Assembly: GCA_963720945.1 (NCBI GenBank)
Contig: CAVRHH010000029.1
Location: 124,001-188,000 of the forward strand
Source of the DNA: Bog-532 sp963720945
Lineage (GTDB): Bacteria > Actinomycetota > Actinomycetes > Streptosporangiales > Streptosporangiaceae
Length of the DNA stretch: 64,000 nucleotides
Direction of reading: 5' to 3'
In this document: positions 52,426-61,673 of the stretch, in pieces
Layout: each line of letters begins with the position of its first letter
Numbering within the stretch: position 1 is the stretch's first letter
The notes under the pieces: model-generated
The model's database searches: none
What the model was told of the DNA's origin: nothing
What the model saw: the letters and a program-made list of their open reading frames with translations, nothing else
Made by a program: the position numbers and the translations under genes

Positions 52426-53109
52426 GTGACGGGGGCGCCGGTGGCCGGCCAGCGAGTGGTGATCGCTGAGGACTCCGTCCTGCTGCTGGCCGGCCTGACC
52501 AAGCTGCTGGAAAGTGCCGGCTTCGAGGTCGTGGCCACCGCCGGCGATGCGGAGGGCCTGCTGGCCGCCGTCGAACGGGAACACCCGGACGTGGTGATCG
52601 CCGACGTGCGGATGCCGCCCACCCACACCGACGAAGGCATCCGCGCCGCCCTGGTGATCCGCACGCAGTGGCCGGAGATCGCGATCCTGGTGCTGTCGCA
52701 ATACGTGGAGGAACGCTACGCGGCCGACCTGCTGTCCGCGCACACCCACGGCGTGGGCTATCTGCTGAAGGACCGGGTCGCCGACGTGTCCGAGTTCCTC
52801 GACGCGCTGCGCCGGGTGGCGGCGGGCGGTACCGCACTGGACCCCGAGGTGGTGGCGCAGCTGCTGGTGCGCCGGGGCGGCGACCCGCTGGGCGGCCTGA
52901 CCGAACGGGAACGTGACGTGCTGGCGCTGATGGCCGAGGGCCGCTCCAACGCGGAGATCGGCGCGGCCCTGGTGGTCACCGACAGCGCGGTGAGCAAGCA
53001 CATCAATTCGATCTTCGCCAAGCTCGGGCTGTACCCGGGGGACGCGGGCCACCGCCGGGTGCTCGCCGTGTTGCGTTACCTCGGCGCGGGGCCGGCCGGA
53101 TCGGGCTGA
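52426..53109 (+). CDS. LuxR/NarL-family response regulator
   Basis: 227 aa. Receiver domain with RVVIAEDSVLLLAGL, phospho-Asp in DVVIADVRMPP, and the switch Lys in GYLLKDRVAD. C-terminal LuxR HTH: LTERERDVLALMAEGRSNAEIGAALVVTDSAVSKHINSIFAKLGL. GTG start at 52426. It follows the permease by 37 bases, so is in its operon, and is the likely partner of the NarL-type kinase at 47589. Confidence 0.93.
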   Translation: MTGAPVAGQRVVIAEDSVLLLAGLTKLLESAGFEVVATAGDAEGLLAAVEREHPDVVIADVRMPPTHTDEGIRAALVIRTQWPEIAILVLSQYVEERYAADLLSAHTHGVGYLLKDRVADVSEFLDALRRVAAGGTALDPEVVAQLLVRRGGDPLGGLTERERDVLALMAEGRSNAEIGAALVVTDSAVSKHINSIFAKLGLYPGDAGHRRVLAVLRYLGAGPAGSG

Positions 53110-53110
53110 C

Positions 53111-54052
53111 TCAGGCGGGCACCTCGTGGCCGCGGGACGCGCCGGCGAGCGCCGCCTTCCCCCGCACCACGGGATTGACCAGCTCGCCGATCTGCGCGAT
53201 ATGGATCCGGATCTCGTCGCCCGGCTGGAGCGTGAACGGAAGATCGGGGACCAGGCTGGTCCCGGTGGACAGAATCGCCCCGGCCGGGAACTCTTCCTCG
53301 CGGAAAAGGTATTCGGCGAGTTCGCCGATGCGGCGGCGCAGGCCGGACGTGCTCGACTGCCCCGCCCAGGCCACCGCGCCGTCCCGGGAAATGGTCATGG
53401 CCATGGAGAGCGAGTAGGGGTCGGGCACCTCCCAGGCGGGCCGGATCCACGGCCCGAGCGCGCAGCCGCCGAAGTAGATCTTGGCCTGCGGGAGGTACAG
53501 CGGATTCTGCCCCTCGATGGAGCGCGAGCTCATGTCGTTGCAGATCGTGTAGCCCACGACCTCGCCGGCGTAGTTCAGCACGGCGGCCAGTTCCGGCTCG
53601 GGGACATCGACGCCGGAGTCGGCGCGGACCGACACCGCGCGGCCGGGGCCGCGGACCCGCCACGCCGCCGACTTGAAGAAGATCTCGGGCCGTTCGGCGG
53701 CGTAGACGCGGTCGTAGACGTCGGCGGATTCCCCGCTCTCCAGCACGCGGGCGGCACGGGACCGCTCGTAGGTGACGCCCGCGGCCCACACCTCGGTGCG
53801 GCCGTCGGCCGGCGCGAGCAGTTCGATCTCCTCGGGCTGCACCGGATGGCCGCCGGGCTTTTCGCAGATCTCCCGGATCTCGCTGAGCGGCAGCGCCAGC
53901 AGGTCGGCCAGGGCGGGTATGCCGGCGAGGGCCAGCACCGGGCCGATCCCGCCCGCCGTACCCCCCGCGCCCGGCGCGTCGGTGCGTCCCTCCTCGAGGA
54001 CACCCAGCTGAGGTCCGCCCTGGCCAATGTTCCGGAACCTGATGAGCCGCAC
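53111..54052 (-). CDS. Fumarylacetoacetate hydrolase-family protein (AraD1-like)
   Basis: 313 aa. PEPELAAVLNYAGEVVGYTICNDMSSRSIEGQNPLYLPQAKIYFGGCALGP is the metal-binding core of the FAH family, of the group that includes 2-keto-3-deoxy-arabinonate dehydratase. GTG start at 54052 with GGGGAGG seven bases upstream. It is divergent from a FadR-type regulator across 185 bp and is probably its target. A sugar-acid pathway is likely; the precise substrate is not known. Confidence 0.88.
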   Translation of the reverse strand: MRLIRFRNIGQGGPQLGVLEEGRTDAPGAGGTAGGIGPVLALAGIPALADLLALPLSEIREICEKPGGHPVQPEEIELLAPADGRTEVWAAGVTYERSRAARVLESGESADVYDRVYAAERPEIFFKSAAWRVRGPGRAVSVRADSGVDVPEPELAAVLNYAGEVVGYTICNDMSSRSIEGQNPLYLPQAKIYFGGCALGPWIRPAWEVPDPYSLSMAMTISRDGAVAWAGQSSTSGLRRRIGELAEYLFREEEFPAGAILSTGTSLVPDLPFTLQPGDEIRIHIAQIGELVNPVVRGKAALAGASRGHEVPA

Positions 54053-54135
54053 CGCTCTACCTCCCCGGGCCCGCCAATCGACGTGCCCTACGACTGCCCC
54101 GCGAGCGTACGGCGGCACCTTCGTATGGGTCAAGA

Positions 54136-54171
54136 CTTCATCACACGAACGTTCATGTTCATCAGATGAAG
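54136..54171. promoter_or_regulatory. Inverted repeat between the FAH and FadR-type genes
   Basis: CTTCATC (54136-54142) and GATGAAG (54165-54171) flank a GAACGTTCATGTTC segment in the shared divergent promoter region, a natural operator site for the FCD regulator. Confidence 0.5.
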
Positions 54172-54237
54172 CGTTGACGGGCGGCGAAATGGTGACATAG
54201 CTTCACCAGTGCCGCCGAACACAGTGGAGGACCGCCG

Positions 54238-54942
54238 TTGAGCGCCGCATACCCGGCACGCGCCCGCCACGGGCAGGTCGTTCATGGGCTGGGAGCCCGG
54301 ATTGTGCGCGGCGCCCTGGCGCCGGGTGACGTCGTGCCGACCGAGGACGAACTGGTCAGCGAGCTGAACGTGGGCCGGTCCGCGCTGCGCGAGGGCGTGA
54401 AGGTGCTCGCCGGGAAGGGACTGCTGGAGAGCCGGACCAGTGCCGGCACCCGGGTCCGGCCGCGGGAGTCCTGGAACCTGCTCGACCCCGACGTCCTCAC
54501 CTGGCGTTTCGCCCCCTCTCCGGGCGCTGAGGACATCCGGGCCCTGGCCGGCCTGCGCGTCGCGCTCGAACCCGGCGCGGCCCGGCTGGCCGCCGAAAGC
54601 GCCACGCCGGAGCAGCGCAGCGCCATCGCGGTGGCCATGGCGAGGCTGTGGGCCACGGTCGACGATCCCGAGGCGTTCATCGAGGCCGATCTCGAGTTCC
54701 ACCGCGCGGTGTTCGGCGCCGCCAGCAACGACCTGCTGCTCTACATCCACGATGTGGTCAGCGTCGCGCTCGGGGCAATACGCCCGCTGCACAGCCGTTC
54801 GGTCGGGCACAACCGCGAAACGCTGGCCATCCACGAACGGGTCGCGACCGCTATCCGGCGCGGCCACCACCGCAAGGCGGAGGACGCCATGCGGGAGATC
54901 GTCGAGATGGCCCGCGCCGACGCGCTTCAGGAGCACGCATGA
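54238..54942 (+). CDS. FadR/GntR-family regulator with FCD domain
   Basis: 234 aa. N-terminal winged helix (RIVRGALAPGDVVPTEDELVSELNVGRSALREGVKVLAGKGLLESRTSAGTRV) and FCD ligand domain with FIEADLEFHRAVFGAASNDLL and the HERVATAIRRGHHRKAEDAM metal-binding His. TTG start with GGAGG eight bases upstream. FCD regulators usually sense sugar acids or other carboxylates, fitting the FAH-family neighbour. Confidence 0.92.
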   Translation: MSAAYPARARHGQVVHGLGARIVRGALAPGDVVPTEDELVSELNVGRSALREGVKVLAGKGLLESRTSAGTRVRPRESWNLLDPDVLTWRFAPSPGAEDIRALAGLRVALEPGAARLAAESATPEQRSAIAVAMARLWATVDDPEAFIEADLEFHRAVFGAASNDLLLYIHDVVSVALGAIRPLHSRSVGHNRETLAIHERVATAIRRGHHRKAEDAMREIVEMARADALQEHA

Positions 54943-54984
54943 CGGCCGCCGCGGAGCCGCCGACGGGCCCCGCGCGGCCGCCGA

Positions 54985-55180
54985 CCGCCGGATCGCGCCC
55001 GAGGTAACCCGCGGGGCGCCGCTGGCCGGCGAGCAGACCCGCGAGATCCTGGCCGGCCCAAGCGCCGGCGGTGCTGCGGGACGGGCTGATCAGCGGCGAG
55101 GACCACGCCCGGCTGCTTGACCGGGTCAACGAGTTGTTCACCCGGCCGGTGCGGGGCATATACACAGCCATGACGAGGAG
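54985..55180 (+). pseudogene. Fragment of a CoA-transferase family III (CaiB/BaiF-like) gene
   Basis: One frame reads APEVTRGAPLAGEQTREILAG, the RGAPLLGEHTxEIL pattern near the end of CaiB/BaiF CoA-transferases; a second frame continues VLRDGLISGEDHARLLDRV. No intact gene is present in this 240-bp gap. The assignment rests on a short match. Confidence 0.4.
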
Positions 55181-55186
55181 GTCAGG

Positions 55187-55924
55187 GTGGGTATTGCGGT
55201 GGTGACGGGGGCCGGGGGCGCGCTCGGCCGGGCGATCGCCCGGCGGCTGGCGGTCGACGGTCACGCGGTCGCGGTGGTCGACATCGACACGGCCGCGGTG
55301 GAGACGACGCGGAAGGACGTCGCGTCGCACGGCGGTGCGGTCCGCAGCTGGACCCTGGACCTGCGGGACGCGGACGCGGTGAACGAGATGTTCGACGTGG
55401 TGGGGATGCAGTCGGGCGGCACGGACATTCTCGTCAACAACGCCGCGATCTACCCGGCCACCCCGTTCCTCGCGGTCTCCCCGGCCGAGTACGACGATGT
55501 GCACGCGGTCAACCAGCGCGGTTACTGGCTCTGCGCCCAGGCCGCGGCACGCCAGATGATGGCGACGGGCGGCGGCACGATCGTCAACATCGCCTCGATC
55601 GTCACGCACGGCGGATGGTCCGGCCTCGCGTCGTACGCGGCGTCCAAGGGCGCGGCCGTCGCACTGACCCGGGCGCTGGCCCGTGAGCTGGGGCCGTCCG
55701 GCATCCGCGTCAACGCGGTCTCCCCCGGCGCGTTCCCGACCGCCGCCGAGGAGCGCCACGAGGACCCGGCCGCCTACCACCAGTTCGTCCTGGACCACCA
55801 GGCGCTGAAGCGGCGCGGGGCACCGGAGGAACTGGCCGCCGTGGTGGCGTTCCTGGCCGGGCCGGACTCCTCCTTCGTCACCGGCCAGACGATCGAGGTC
55901 AACGGCGGCTGGGTGATGGGGTGA
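55187..55924 (+). CDS. SDR family oxidoreductase (FabG-like)
   Basis: 245-aa classical SDR. TGAGGALG nucleotide motif, NNAAIYPATPF, the IVNIASIVTHGG Ser, catalytic YAASKGAAV, and TGQTIEVNGGWVMG at the end. The GTG start has AGGAGG six bases upstream. Probably oxidises or reduces a sugar or sugar acid, given the FAH-family gene and FCD regulator nearby. Confidence 0.93.
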   Translation: MGIAVVTGAGGALGRAIARRLAVDGHAVAVVDIDTAAVETTRKDVASHGGAVRSWTLDLRDADAVNEMFDVVGMQSGGTDILVNNAAIYPATPFLAVSPAEYDDVHAVNQRGYWLCAQAAARQMMATGGGTIVNIASIVTHGGWSGLASYAASKGAAVALTRALARELGPSGIRVNAVSPGAFPTAAEERHEDPAAYHQFVLDHQALKRRGAPEELAAVVAFLAGPDSSFVTGQTIEVNGGWVMG

Positions 55925-56037
55925 ACGAGCGGGCGGGGGCAGTCCCGTTCGGCAGAAGCTCCTGAATGAGCGGCCGGTCAGCGCCGAACCGCGACGCTGG
56001 CCGGTGCTGGCCGGGCACCCCCGTTACGCTCGGCGCT

Positions 56038-56595
56038 ATGACGGTGGGGGTCTGGGACAACTTCGCGGTGATCTCGGGGAGCGCGGCGGGCGCGCTGACC
56101 GGGCTGCTGTTCGTCGCGGTCTCGCTCAACCGGGATCGCATCATGAGCCATCCCGCCCTGCGCAGCGAGGCGGGCCAGACCCTGGTGCTGTTCCTGCTCG
56201 CGCTGCTGCTGTCACTGGTGCTGGTGATCCCGGGGACGTCGGCCCGGACCGTCGGGGTCGTGCTCGTCGCGATCGCGATCGGGTCCGGCACGATCCTGAC
56301 GCTCATCGGGCGCCGCGGCCGGAACGCCACCCGGGGCCAGGTCGCCGCCCGAGGCCGCGGCATGGCCATCGACCAGGGCGGTAACACGCCTCCGGACGCC
56401 GACGAGACCGGGGCCGCGGACCGCCTGGCCCGGCTGGTCAACACGGTCAACCCGAACCTCGTCTGCATGCTCCTCATCACCGTGGCCGGGTGCCTGCTGA
56501 TCGCCAGGGGCAACGGGCTGTACTGGCTGGCCGCGGCCGAAGTGCTGGCCCTGGTCGGCGGGGTGGTCAACGCCTGGCTGTTCCTCACCCGCTGA
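56038..56595 (+). CDS. Membrane protein of unknown function
   Basis: 185 aa with four predicted membrane helices: VISGSAAGALTGLLFVAVSL, LVLFLLALLLSLVLVIPG, GVVLVAIAIGSGTILTLI and a C-terminal pair (LVCMLLITVAGCLLIARG, WLAAAEVLALVGGVVNAWLFL). The helix hairpins are separated by an Arg/Gly-rich loop. Similar four-helix proteins of actinobacteria have no assigned role. ATG at 56038. Confidence 0.8.
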   Translation: MTVGVWDNFAVISGSAAGALTGLLFVAVSLNRDRIMSHPALRSEAGQTLVLFLLALLLSLVLVIPGTSARTVGVVLVAIAIGSGTILTLIGRRGRNATRGQVAARGRGMAIDQGGNTPPDADETGAADRLARLVNTVNPNLVCMLLITVAGCLLIARGNGLYWLAAAEVLALVGGVVNAWLFLTR

Positions 56596-56870
56596 TGCTG
56601 TCCGGGACCGAGCTGGCGCGGGCCTTCCGGCAGGCGGCCGGGCGTTCCTCGCCGGTCGTTTATTTCTCGCGAGAAGCCTGACCGGACGCCGCCCGCGGTC
56701 AAGGGAAAAATGCGACGGACGATATCAGCACGGGCGGCGGTGCACGCCCGGGATAAACCGGACAAACCGGCCTGGCGCATTTCGCCGGAAAGCCGGAAAC
56801 TGCATTCTCATATACATTGAGGGGCCTGGGCGGGAATTTAAGGCATTCGGGAGGGGAACGGTGTGGCGTC

Positions 56871-59800
56871 ATGCGTACACGCGTCCACGGGAAGCCAGTA
56901 CGCCGGATGGGGCCCCGGCGCCGTGACCGGTCCTGGGCGTACCGGGCATTAGCCCCCTTCGGCGCCACCCGGTCCCCAAATGGAGACGGGCGGCCTGCTG
57001 AACAGGGCGCGGCCACCAGCCCGGCCGCGGCGAGCGTGCCGGCCGGTCCGTCGCCGGACGATATTCTGGATGCGGCGCAATGGCTGCGCACAATCGCCCG
57101 GGGAATTACCGGCGACGAGTTCGCCCGGCAGGACGCGCGCTATAGCCGCGATTCGCGGTACGGCCGCGAGCTGCTGTTTCTGATGGCCTATAACGGCTGG
57201 ATCCGCGGCACCACGGAAAACGTGAACATCAGCCGCTCCGACGCAGTGGATACCAGCATCACGATGGAGCTCGATCTGGGCCAGATCACGCACGAGGCCT
57301 TCCACCACCAGGGGGGCGACATCTGGCTGCCGTTGCTGGTCCTGCCGGTGCAGCGTCCGGACCCGGATCCGGATCCGGCACGAGCCCGGAGCGCGAGCCA
57401 GGCCGAGGGCAGGCAGCGTATCCCGGTTGCGGCGTTGTTCAGGCGGCCCGGCCGGCCCCGCTCGGCAGAAGAAGCCCGGACGATCCTGGGGCGGCCGGGC
57501 CGGATCGGCCTGCCGGCGCTGCTTGAGCTGCTGAGGCTGCAGTGGCCACCGAGGCGGGTCCACCGGCCTGACCCCGATCCGTTCACCAGCCTCACCGTCA
57601 CCGACGCCGCCGGTGACCTGCTACCTATCGTGCCGCAGGCGGACGTCCGGCACTGGATCGCGGCCGCGATGGCCGAGATCATCGTTAACATGGCGGTCGC
57701 CCGCTGGGTGGGCAAGTCAGGCAAGCGGCCGACGGCCACCCGTGACCAGCGGCTGATCCTGTCCGCGGCCATCTACCGGCTGCTGCAGCCGGAGGCATGG
57801 GGACTGCCGGGCGGCTCCGCGAGCCAGGCCGCGCCGAGCCGCTCCCGCCCGGACCGGCCCCGCCCGGGTCGGCCCCGCCCGGGTCGGCTCGGCCATGCCC
57901 AAGCCGAGCTGGACGCACTGCTCGGCGCGTATATCGATGACTACCAGCGCGAACCGGGAGACCACCAGCCGGACCAGGCCACGACGGAATCACCGGAGGA
58001 GCCAGAGAGGTCGTTCGGGCAGCTGCTCACCCAGCGCGCCGTGCAGATCCTGCAGGCTCTGGCCCTGTCCGCGATCGTGGTCGTGCCGGTCGACCGGGCG
58101 CGGACACCGACCCTGGTGACGGCGAGCCTGCCACCGCGGCGGCTGTACCGCTACCCGGTGTGGGGCATGGCCCCACCGTGCGCCGAGCTGCTCATCGATC
58201 TGCTGCTGCCGTCCCTGGACGCGGACCGCCAGGTGCGGGTGGGGCTGCCGGACGGCGTGTCACTGGAAGTGCCGACCACCAGCTTGTCAGCGGACCTGGT
58301 CATCGAGGTGGAGCCGCCGTCGCCGCTGACCGATCTGCAGGAGCTGATGAGCCGGCTGGCCGGCCCGGGCTCCGACACCATGCCGACCGCGACCCGGCAG
58401 TGCCTGGCTGACCTGACCATGGTCAAGGCCGGAGCCACTCTCGAAACGCTGCGGCACTACCAGCTCTGCCCCACTGGTGCCGACGCGGACCAGGCCACGT
58501 CGCGGGCCGGCATCCGGCTCCGCAGATTGCGCCGGGAGCTGGTGCGGCTGTCGGATGCCGACGGCGACGCAGCCCGGGCCGCCCTGACGGCGCTCAGGCG
58601 GACCTGGAAGGAGGGCAGCTGGCTCGCGCACCCGCTCAGGCGGCGTACCGCGCCCGACCCTCTCGGTCCCCGGCTGGCCGTGGGACGGGCCGCGTTCATT
58701 GAGGAAATCTCCCTGCGCGGTACGGCCCGCCGCGGCCGGATCGCCGTTCGGGTGGAGATCACCGACGCCGAGTACTTCGCCGTCGCCCGGTTCGCTGGCA
58801 CGGTGAGCATCATCCTCATGCTGGTGGTGCTCGGTTTCCTGCTCATCGCGCAGATCTGGCACAAGGACCTGAGCGGCACCGGGCCGAGCCCGGAGGTACT
58901 GGCCAGCGTCCTCACGCTGTTCTCGGCGATCCAGGCCGGGCGGATCGAGCGGCTGGACCGGTCGACGCTGCGCGGCATGATCTCCTCCGGAGCGACCTGG
59001 CTCGTGGTCGCCTCGATCCTGCCGACCTTCATGCTGGCGGTCTTCCTGGCGTTCAAAGCCAGCGGGTGGATACCGATCGGCGTCGCCGCCGGGGCGATCC
59101 TCCTTCAGCTGGGCCTGCAGGTGGTCATGTGGGGCCGGCCGCTGCTGGCCCGGATGCTGTCCGGACGGCGGCGCCGGCAGTGGCTGTGGACGTCACCACC
59201 GCCCGATTACACCCGGTGGGGGGTGCTGCAGAGTCACTGGTGGCGCAATACCACCGCGGACGCGCTGAAACTGGGCCGTCAGGCCGAGGCTTACATCGTG
59301 TGGGAGCACGAGGGGACGCCTTCACTGACCGACCTGCTGGTGGTCCAGGCGAGGCAGACGGTACCGCCCGCGCCGGTGCCGGGCCTGGGGGCAGCGCGGC
59401 GGCTGCTGTACCGGATCCGGGATCCGCTGATGGAGTCCTACATGAGCCGGGTGACGGCCGCAGGGCAGGCGGCGCAGCCTGGGAACGGCAACGGCAACGG
59501 CCCGGGCGACGGGATGCCGGACGCGCCACCGCCGAACCTGCTGGCCCTGCTGCGCTCCGGGACGGCCAATCAGGCATTCACGTTCGTTGTCTTCCGTGAG
59601 GAACCGGACCCGAAATGGGCTGAGGGCCTGGACGCCAAGCCGGTGGCGCTGGCCCCCGACCGGCTCGCGCCGATGGAAAACCCGGCGGACGAGGTGGACA
59701 TCTTCGTCAGCGTGCCGCCCAAGCCGGACTGGCCGGCCATCGCCCAGCACCCGATCATGGCCGTGCTCAAGGCCGCCCGGGGCCAGCGGCTGATGGTGCT

Positions 59801-60800
59801 CGAGGCGAGCCTGCCGGTGCCGCCCCCGGCGGGCGCTCACCAGGACCGTATCTGGGCCCGGGTGCGGGTCGGACTGCGGGACGGGGAGATCGGGCGGCTG
59901 CCCACGTTCCTTGACGAACTCCAGGAGCGGATCAGCGACCGCCGGTACGGCCCATGCCACGCCTGGGTCCGGACCCTTCCGGATGGCGGCCTGCGGGTCG
60001 TCGCCCCGCCCCCGCCAGCGGCCGGGTCCGGCCAGGCCCGGCCGGTCCTCGCGAGTGACATCGACGTCATCGCCCGCGTCACCGGCCCGCGCCCGGCCGA
60101 GCCGCCGGTACGGGACTGGCGCGTGCTGGCGCTGTGCGCGGATGCGCGGGCCGGTATCGAGGCGGACATTCTGCGCTGGATGGGCCGCTGCTGGCCGGGC
60201 ATGCGGCTGGCCGCGCTGAGCTACGCGGTACTGCACGGCACGGCGGTGCTGCTGATGCTCGCGCACCAGCCGGACGGCAGTACCGGCAGGAAGCACGACC
60301 TTAACCGGTTGAACAGGCACTACACGGAGGCGAACGTTCAGGTGCTGTGGAACGAATGGCAGAGCCCGCAGCAGCTCGGCCTGGTGCCGGACGAGCCGTT
60401 GCTCGGCGTGCATATCGACGCGCCCGACCAGCCGGGGCTGCTGCTGGACACGCTGCGCTCGCTGCAGGAGACACTCCAGGAGACGCTGCAGGCGGCGCAG
60501 CAGACCGTCGTGCCCGGCCAGCCGGACATGAAGAACGGCGCCTGGTACGCGCTGACGCGGGTCACCGCCTGGTCCACTGCGCGGCTGACGATCCGGCTGC
60601 CCACGACGGCGGAGGAGGTGCGCCGCTGGGACAGGGCCAAGTTTGAGGAGATCGAGCGGCTCACCCGGCAGCGGGCCATCCATGCGGCCGGCCTGCGCCG
60701 TGCGGCCAGCCTGACCGGGGACCCGCTCGGCGCGCCGGAGGACACCGTGATCAGCGTCAACCTGATCCGCGGCCCGGACGACGAACCGCCGCCGGGGTGA
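56871..60800 (+). CDS. Very large membrane protein of unknown function (about 1309 aa)
   Basis: Unrecognised. Residues 1-50 are basic; ~60-640 form an N-terminal region with DILDAAQWLRTIARGITGDEFARQDARYSRDSRYGRELLF and a Pro/Arg linker (RPDRPRPGRPRPGRLGH). About four membrane segments lie at ~640-765 (VSIILMLVVLGFLLIAQIW, TWLVVASILPTFMLAVFLAF, IPIGVAAGAILLQLGLQVVMW). A ~540-aa C-terminal region follows, with a short coiled coil (TLRSLQETLQETLQAAQQTV). No catalytic motif is evident. The ATG at 56871 is the best start in frame, but the ribosome binding site (GAGGGG) is 14 bases away. Codon use is normal and the frame is uninterrupted. Confidence 0.75.
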   Translation: MRTRVHGKPVRRMGPRRRDRSWAYRALAPFGATRSPNGDGRPAEQGAATSPAAASVPAGPSPDDILDAAQWLRTIARGITGDEFARQDARYSRDSRYGRELLFLMAYNGWIRGTTENVNISRSDAVDTSITMELDLGQITHEAFHHQGGDIWLPLLVLPVQRPDPDPDPARARSASQAEGRQRIPVAALFRRPGRPRSAEEARTILGRPGRIGLPALLELLRLQWPPRRVHRPDPDPFTSLTVTDAAGDLLPIVPQADVRHWIAAAMAEIIVNMAVARWVGKSGKRPTATRDQRLILSAAIYRLLQPEAWGLPGGSASQAAPSRSRPDRPRPGRPRPGRLGHAQAELDALLGAYIDDYQREPGDHQPDQATTESPEEPERSFGQLLTQRAVQILQALALSAIVVVPVDRARTPTLVTASLPPRRLYRYPVWGMAPPCAELLIDLLLPSLDADRQVRVGLPDGVSLEVPTTSLSADLVIEVEPPSPLTDLQELMSRLAGPGSDTMPTATRQCLADLTMVKAGATLETLRHYQLCPTGADADQATSRAGIRLRRLRRELVRLSDADGDAARAALTALRRTWKEGSWLAHPLRRRTAPDPLGPRLAVGRAAFIEEISLRGTARRGRIAVRVEITDAEYFAVARFAGTVSIILMLVVLGFLLIAQIWHKDLSGTGPSPEVLASVLTLFSAIQAGRIERLDRSTLRGMISSGATWLVVASILPTFMLAVFLAFKASGWIPIGVAAGAILLQLGLQVVMWGRPLLARMLSGRRRRQWLWTSPPPDYTRWGVLQSHWWRNTTADALKLGRQAEAYIVWEHEGTPSLTDLLVVQARQTVPPAPVPGLGAARRLLYRIRDPLMESYMSRVTAAGQAAQPGNGNGNGPGDGMPDAPPPNLLALLRSGTANQAFTFVVFREEPDPKWAEGLDAKPVALAPDRLAPMENPADEVDIFVSVPPKPDWPAIAQHPIMAVLKAARGQRLMVLEASLPVPPPAGAHQDRIWARVRVGLRDGEIGRLPTFLDELQERISDRRYGPCHAWVRTLPDGGLRVVAPPPPAAGSGQARPVLASDIDVIARVTGPRPAEPPVRDWRVLALCADARAGIEADILRWMGRCWPGMRLAALSYAVLHGTAVLLMLAHQPDGSTGRKHDLNRLNRHYTEANVQVLWNEWQSPQQLGLVPDEPLLGVHIDAPDQPGLLLDTLRSLQETLQETLQAAQQTVVPGQPDMKNGAWYALTRVTAWSTARLTIRLPTTAEEVRRWDRAKFEEIERLTRQRAIHAAGLRRAASLTGDPLGAPEDTVISVNLIRGPDDEPPPG

Positions 60801-60868
60801 CGGCCAGGGGCTGGAGATGGCTGCGGGAGTAGCCGCAACAGCTCTGTCGCCGTGATACATATGCGTCC

Positions 60869-61324
60869 ATGGCAGTCATCCTCGTTACCGCCGAGAAGAC
60901 CGTGGACGCGCCCGCCGACACGGTGTTCGGGTACATCAGGGACATGCGGGAGCATCACCCGAAGTTCCTTCCGCCGGAGTTCTCCGACTTCCAGGTCGAG
61001 TCCGGGGGCGTGGGACCCGGCACGATCACGCGGTTCACGGTGAAGGCCGGCGGCCGGACCCGCAGCTACCGGATGCAGGTCGACGAACCCGAACCGGGGC
61101 GGGTCATCACCGAGTCCGACACGGGTTCCAGCCTGGTCACCAAGACCACCGTCACGCCCAAGGAGAGCGGCGTCTCGCTCGTGGAGATCGCCACGAGCTG
61201 GCAGGGCGCGGGCGGCATCGGCGGCTTCTTCGAGCGCACGTTCGCCCCCCGGGTGATGCGCTCCATCTACGAGGACGAGCTCAACCGGCTCGACGCGTAC
61301 GCCCGCGAGCGCCGCGCTTCCTGA
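60869..61324 (+). CDS. SRPBCC (START-like) family protein
   Basis: 151 aa, small helix-grip fold. EKTVDAPADTVFGYIRDMREHHPKFLPPEFSDFQVESGGVGPGTITRFTVKAGGRTRSYRMQVDEPEPGRVITESD is the usual SRPBCC opening; it is a likely small-molecule or lipid-binding protein. ATG at 60869. It lies 68 bases after the large membrane protein gene in the same direction. Confidence 0.88.
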   Translation: MAVILVTAEKTVDAPADTVFGYIRDMREHHPKFLPPEFSDFQVESGGVGPGTITRFTVKAGGRTRSYRMQVDEPEPGRVITESDTGSSLVTKTTVTPKESGVSLVEIATSWQGAGGIGGFFERTFAPRVMRSIYEDELNRLDAYARERRAS

Positions 61325-61496
61325 GCCCGGTTCTGTGCCGGTTGTCCTGTCACAGATGAAACAGCTCGGCATGATTCCCGGCTAGCGAAGCCCGTTCACC
61401 CGCCATGAGCACGGTCTTCGTCAGCGAAGCGCCGTCACGGCAGGCCGCCCTGGCCGCTAGAACTGCATCAACACACGAAAAAAGGGAGGCGGGGCG

Positions 61497-61559
61497 ATGA
61501 AGGCCATCCGCCTGCGCGTCCGGGGAGCGCGACTGACAGACCGACGGCCGTTGCCCTAG
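61497..61559 (+). CDS. Possible 20-aa leader peptide
   Basis: ATG at 61497 preceded by AAAAAAGGGAGG, an excellent ribosome binding site, and encoding MKAIRLRVRGARLTDRRPLP then TAG. It is the only frame in this region with a proper start. Whether it is translated is unknown. Confidence 0.35.
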   Translation: MKAIRLRVRGARLTDRRPLP

Positions 61560-61633
61560 GAAGTTTTTGGGCGCCTATGCGCAGTCCGCGCTGACCCGCC
61601 AGGGACTCTGCCAGCGGTGTCGTAGATGCATGC

Positions 61634-61673
61634 GGCCCCAAATCCCCGGACTCTCACCGGGCGGTTTGGGGCC
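61634..61673. terminator. Nested hairpin (probable bidirectional terminator)
   Basis: GGCCCCAAA (61634-61642) pairs with TTTGGGGCC (61665-61673), and inside it CCCGG (61645-61649) pairs with CCGGG (61657-61661). It lies between convergent genes. Confidence 0.6.

Noticed and set aside
49611..52664. 1017-codon minus-strand open frame opposite the ABC permease
   Set aside because: Arg/Gly/His-rich shadow; the plus strand has a clear FtsX permease with proper coupling.
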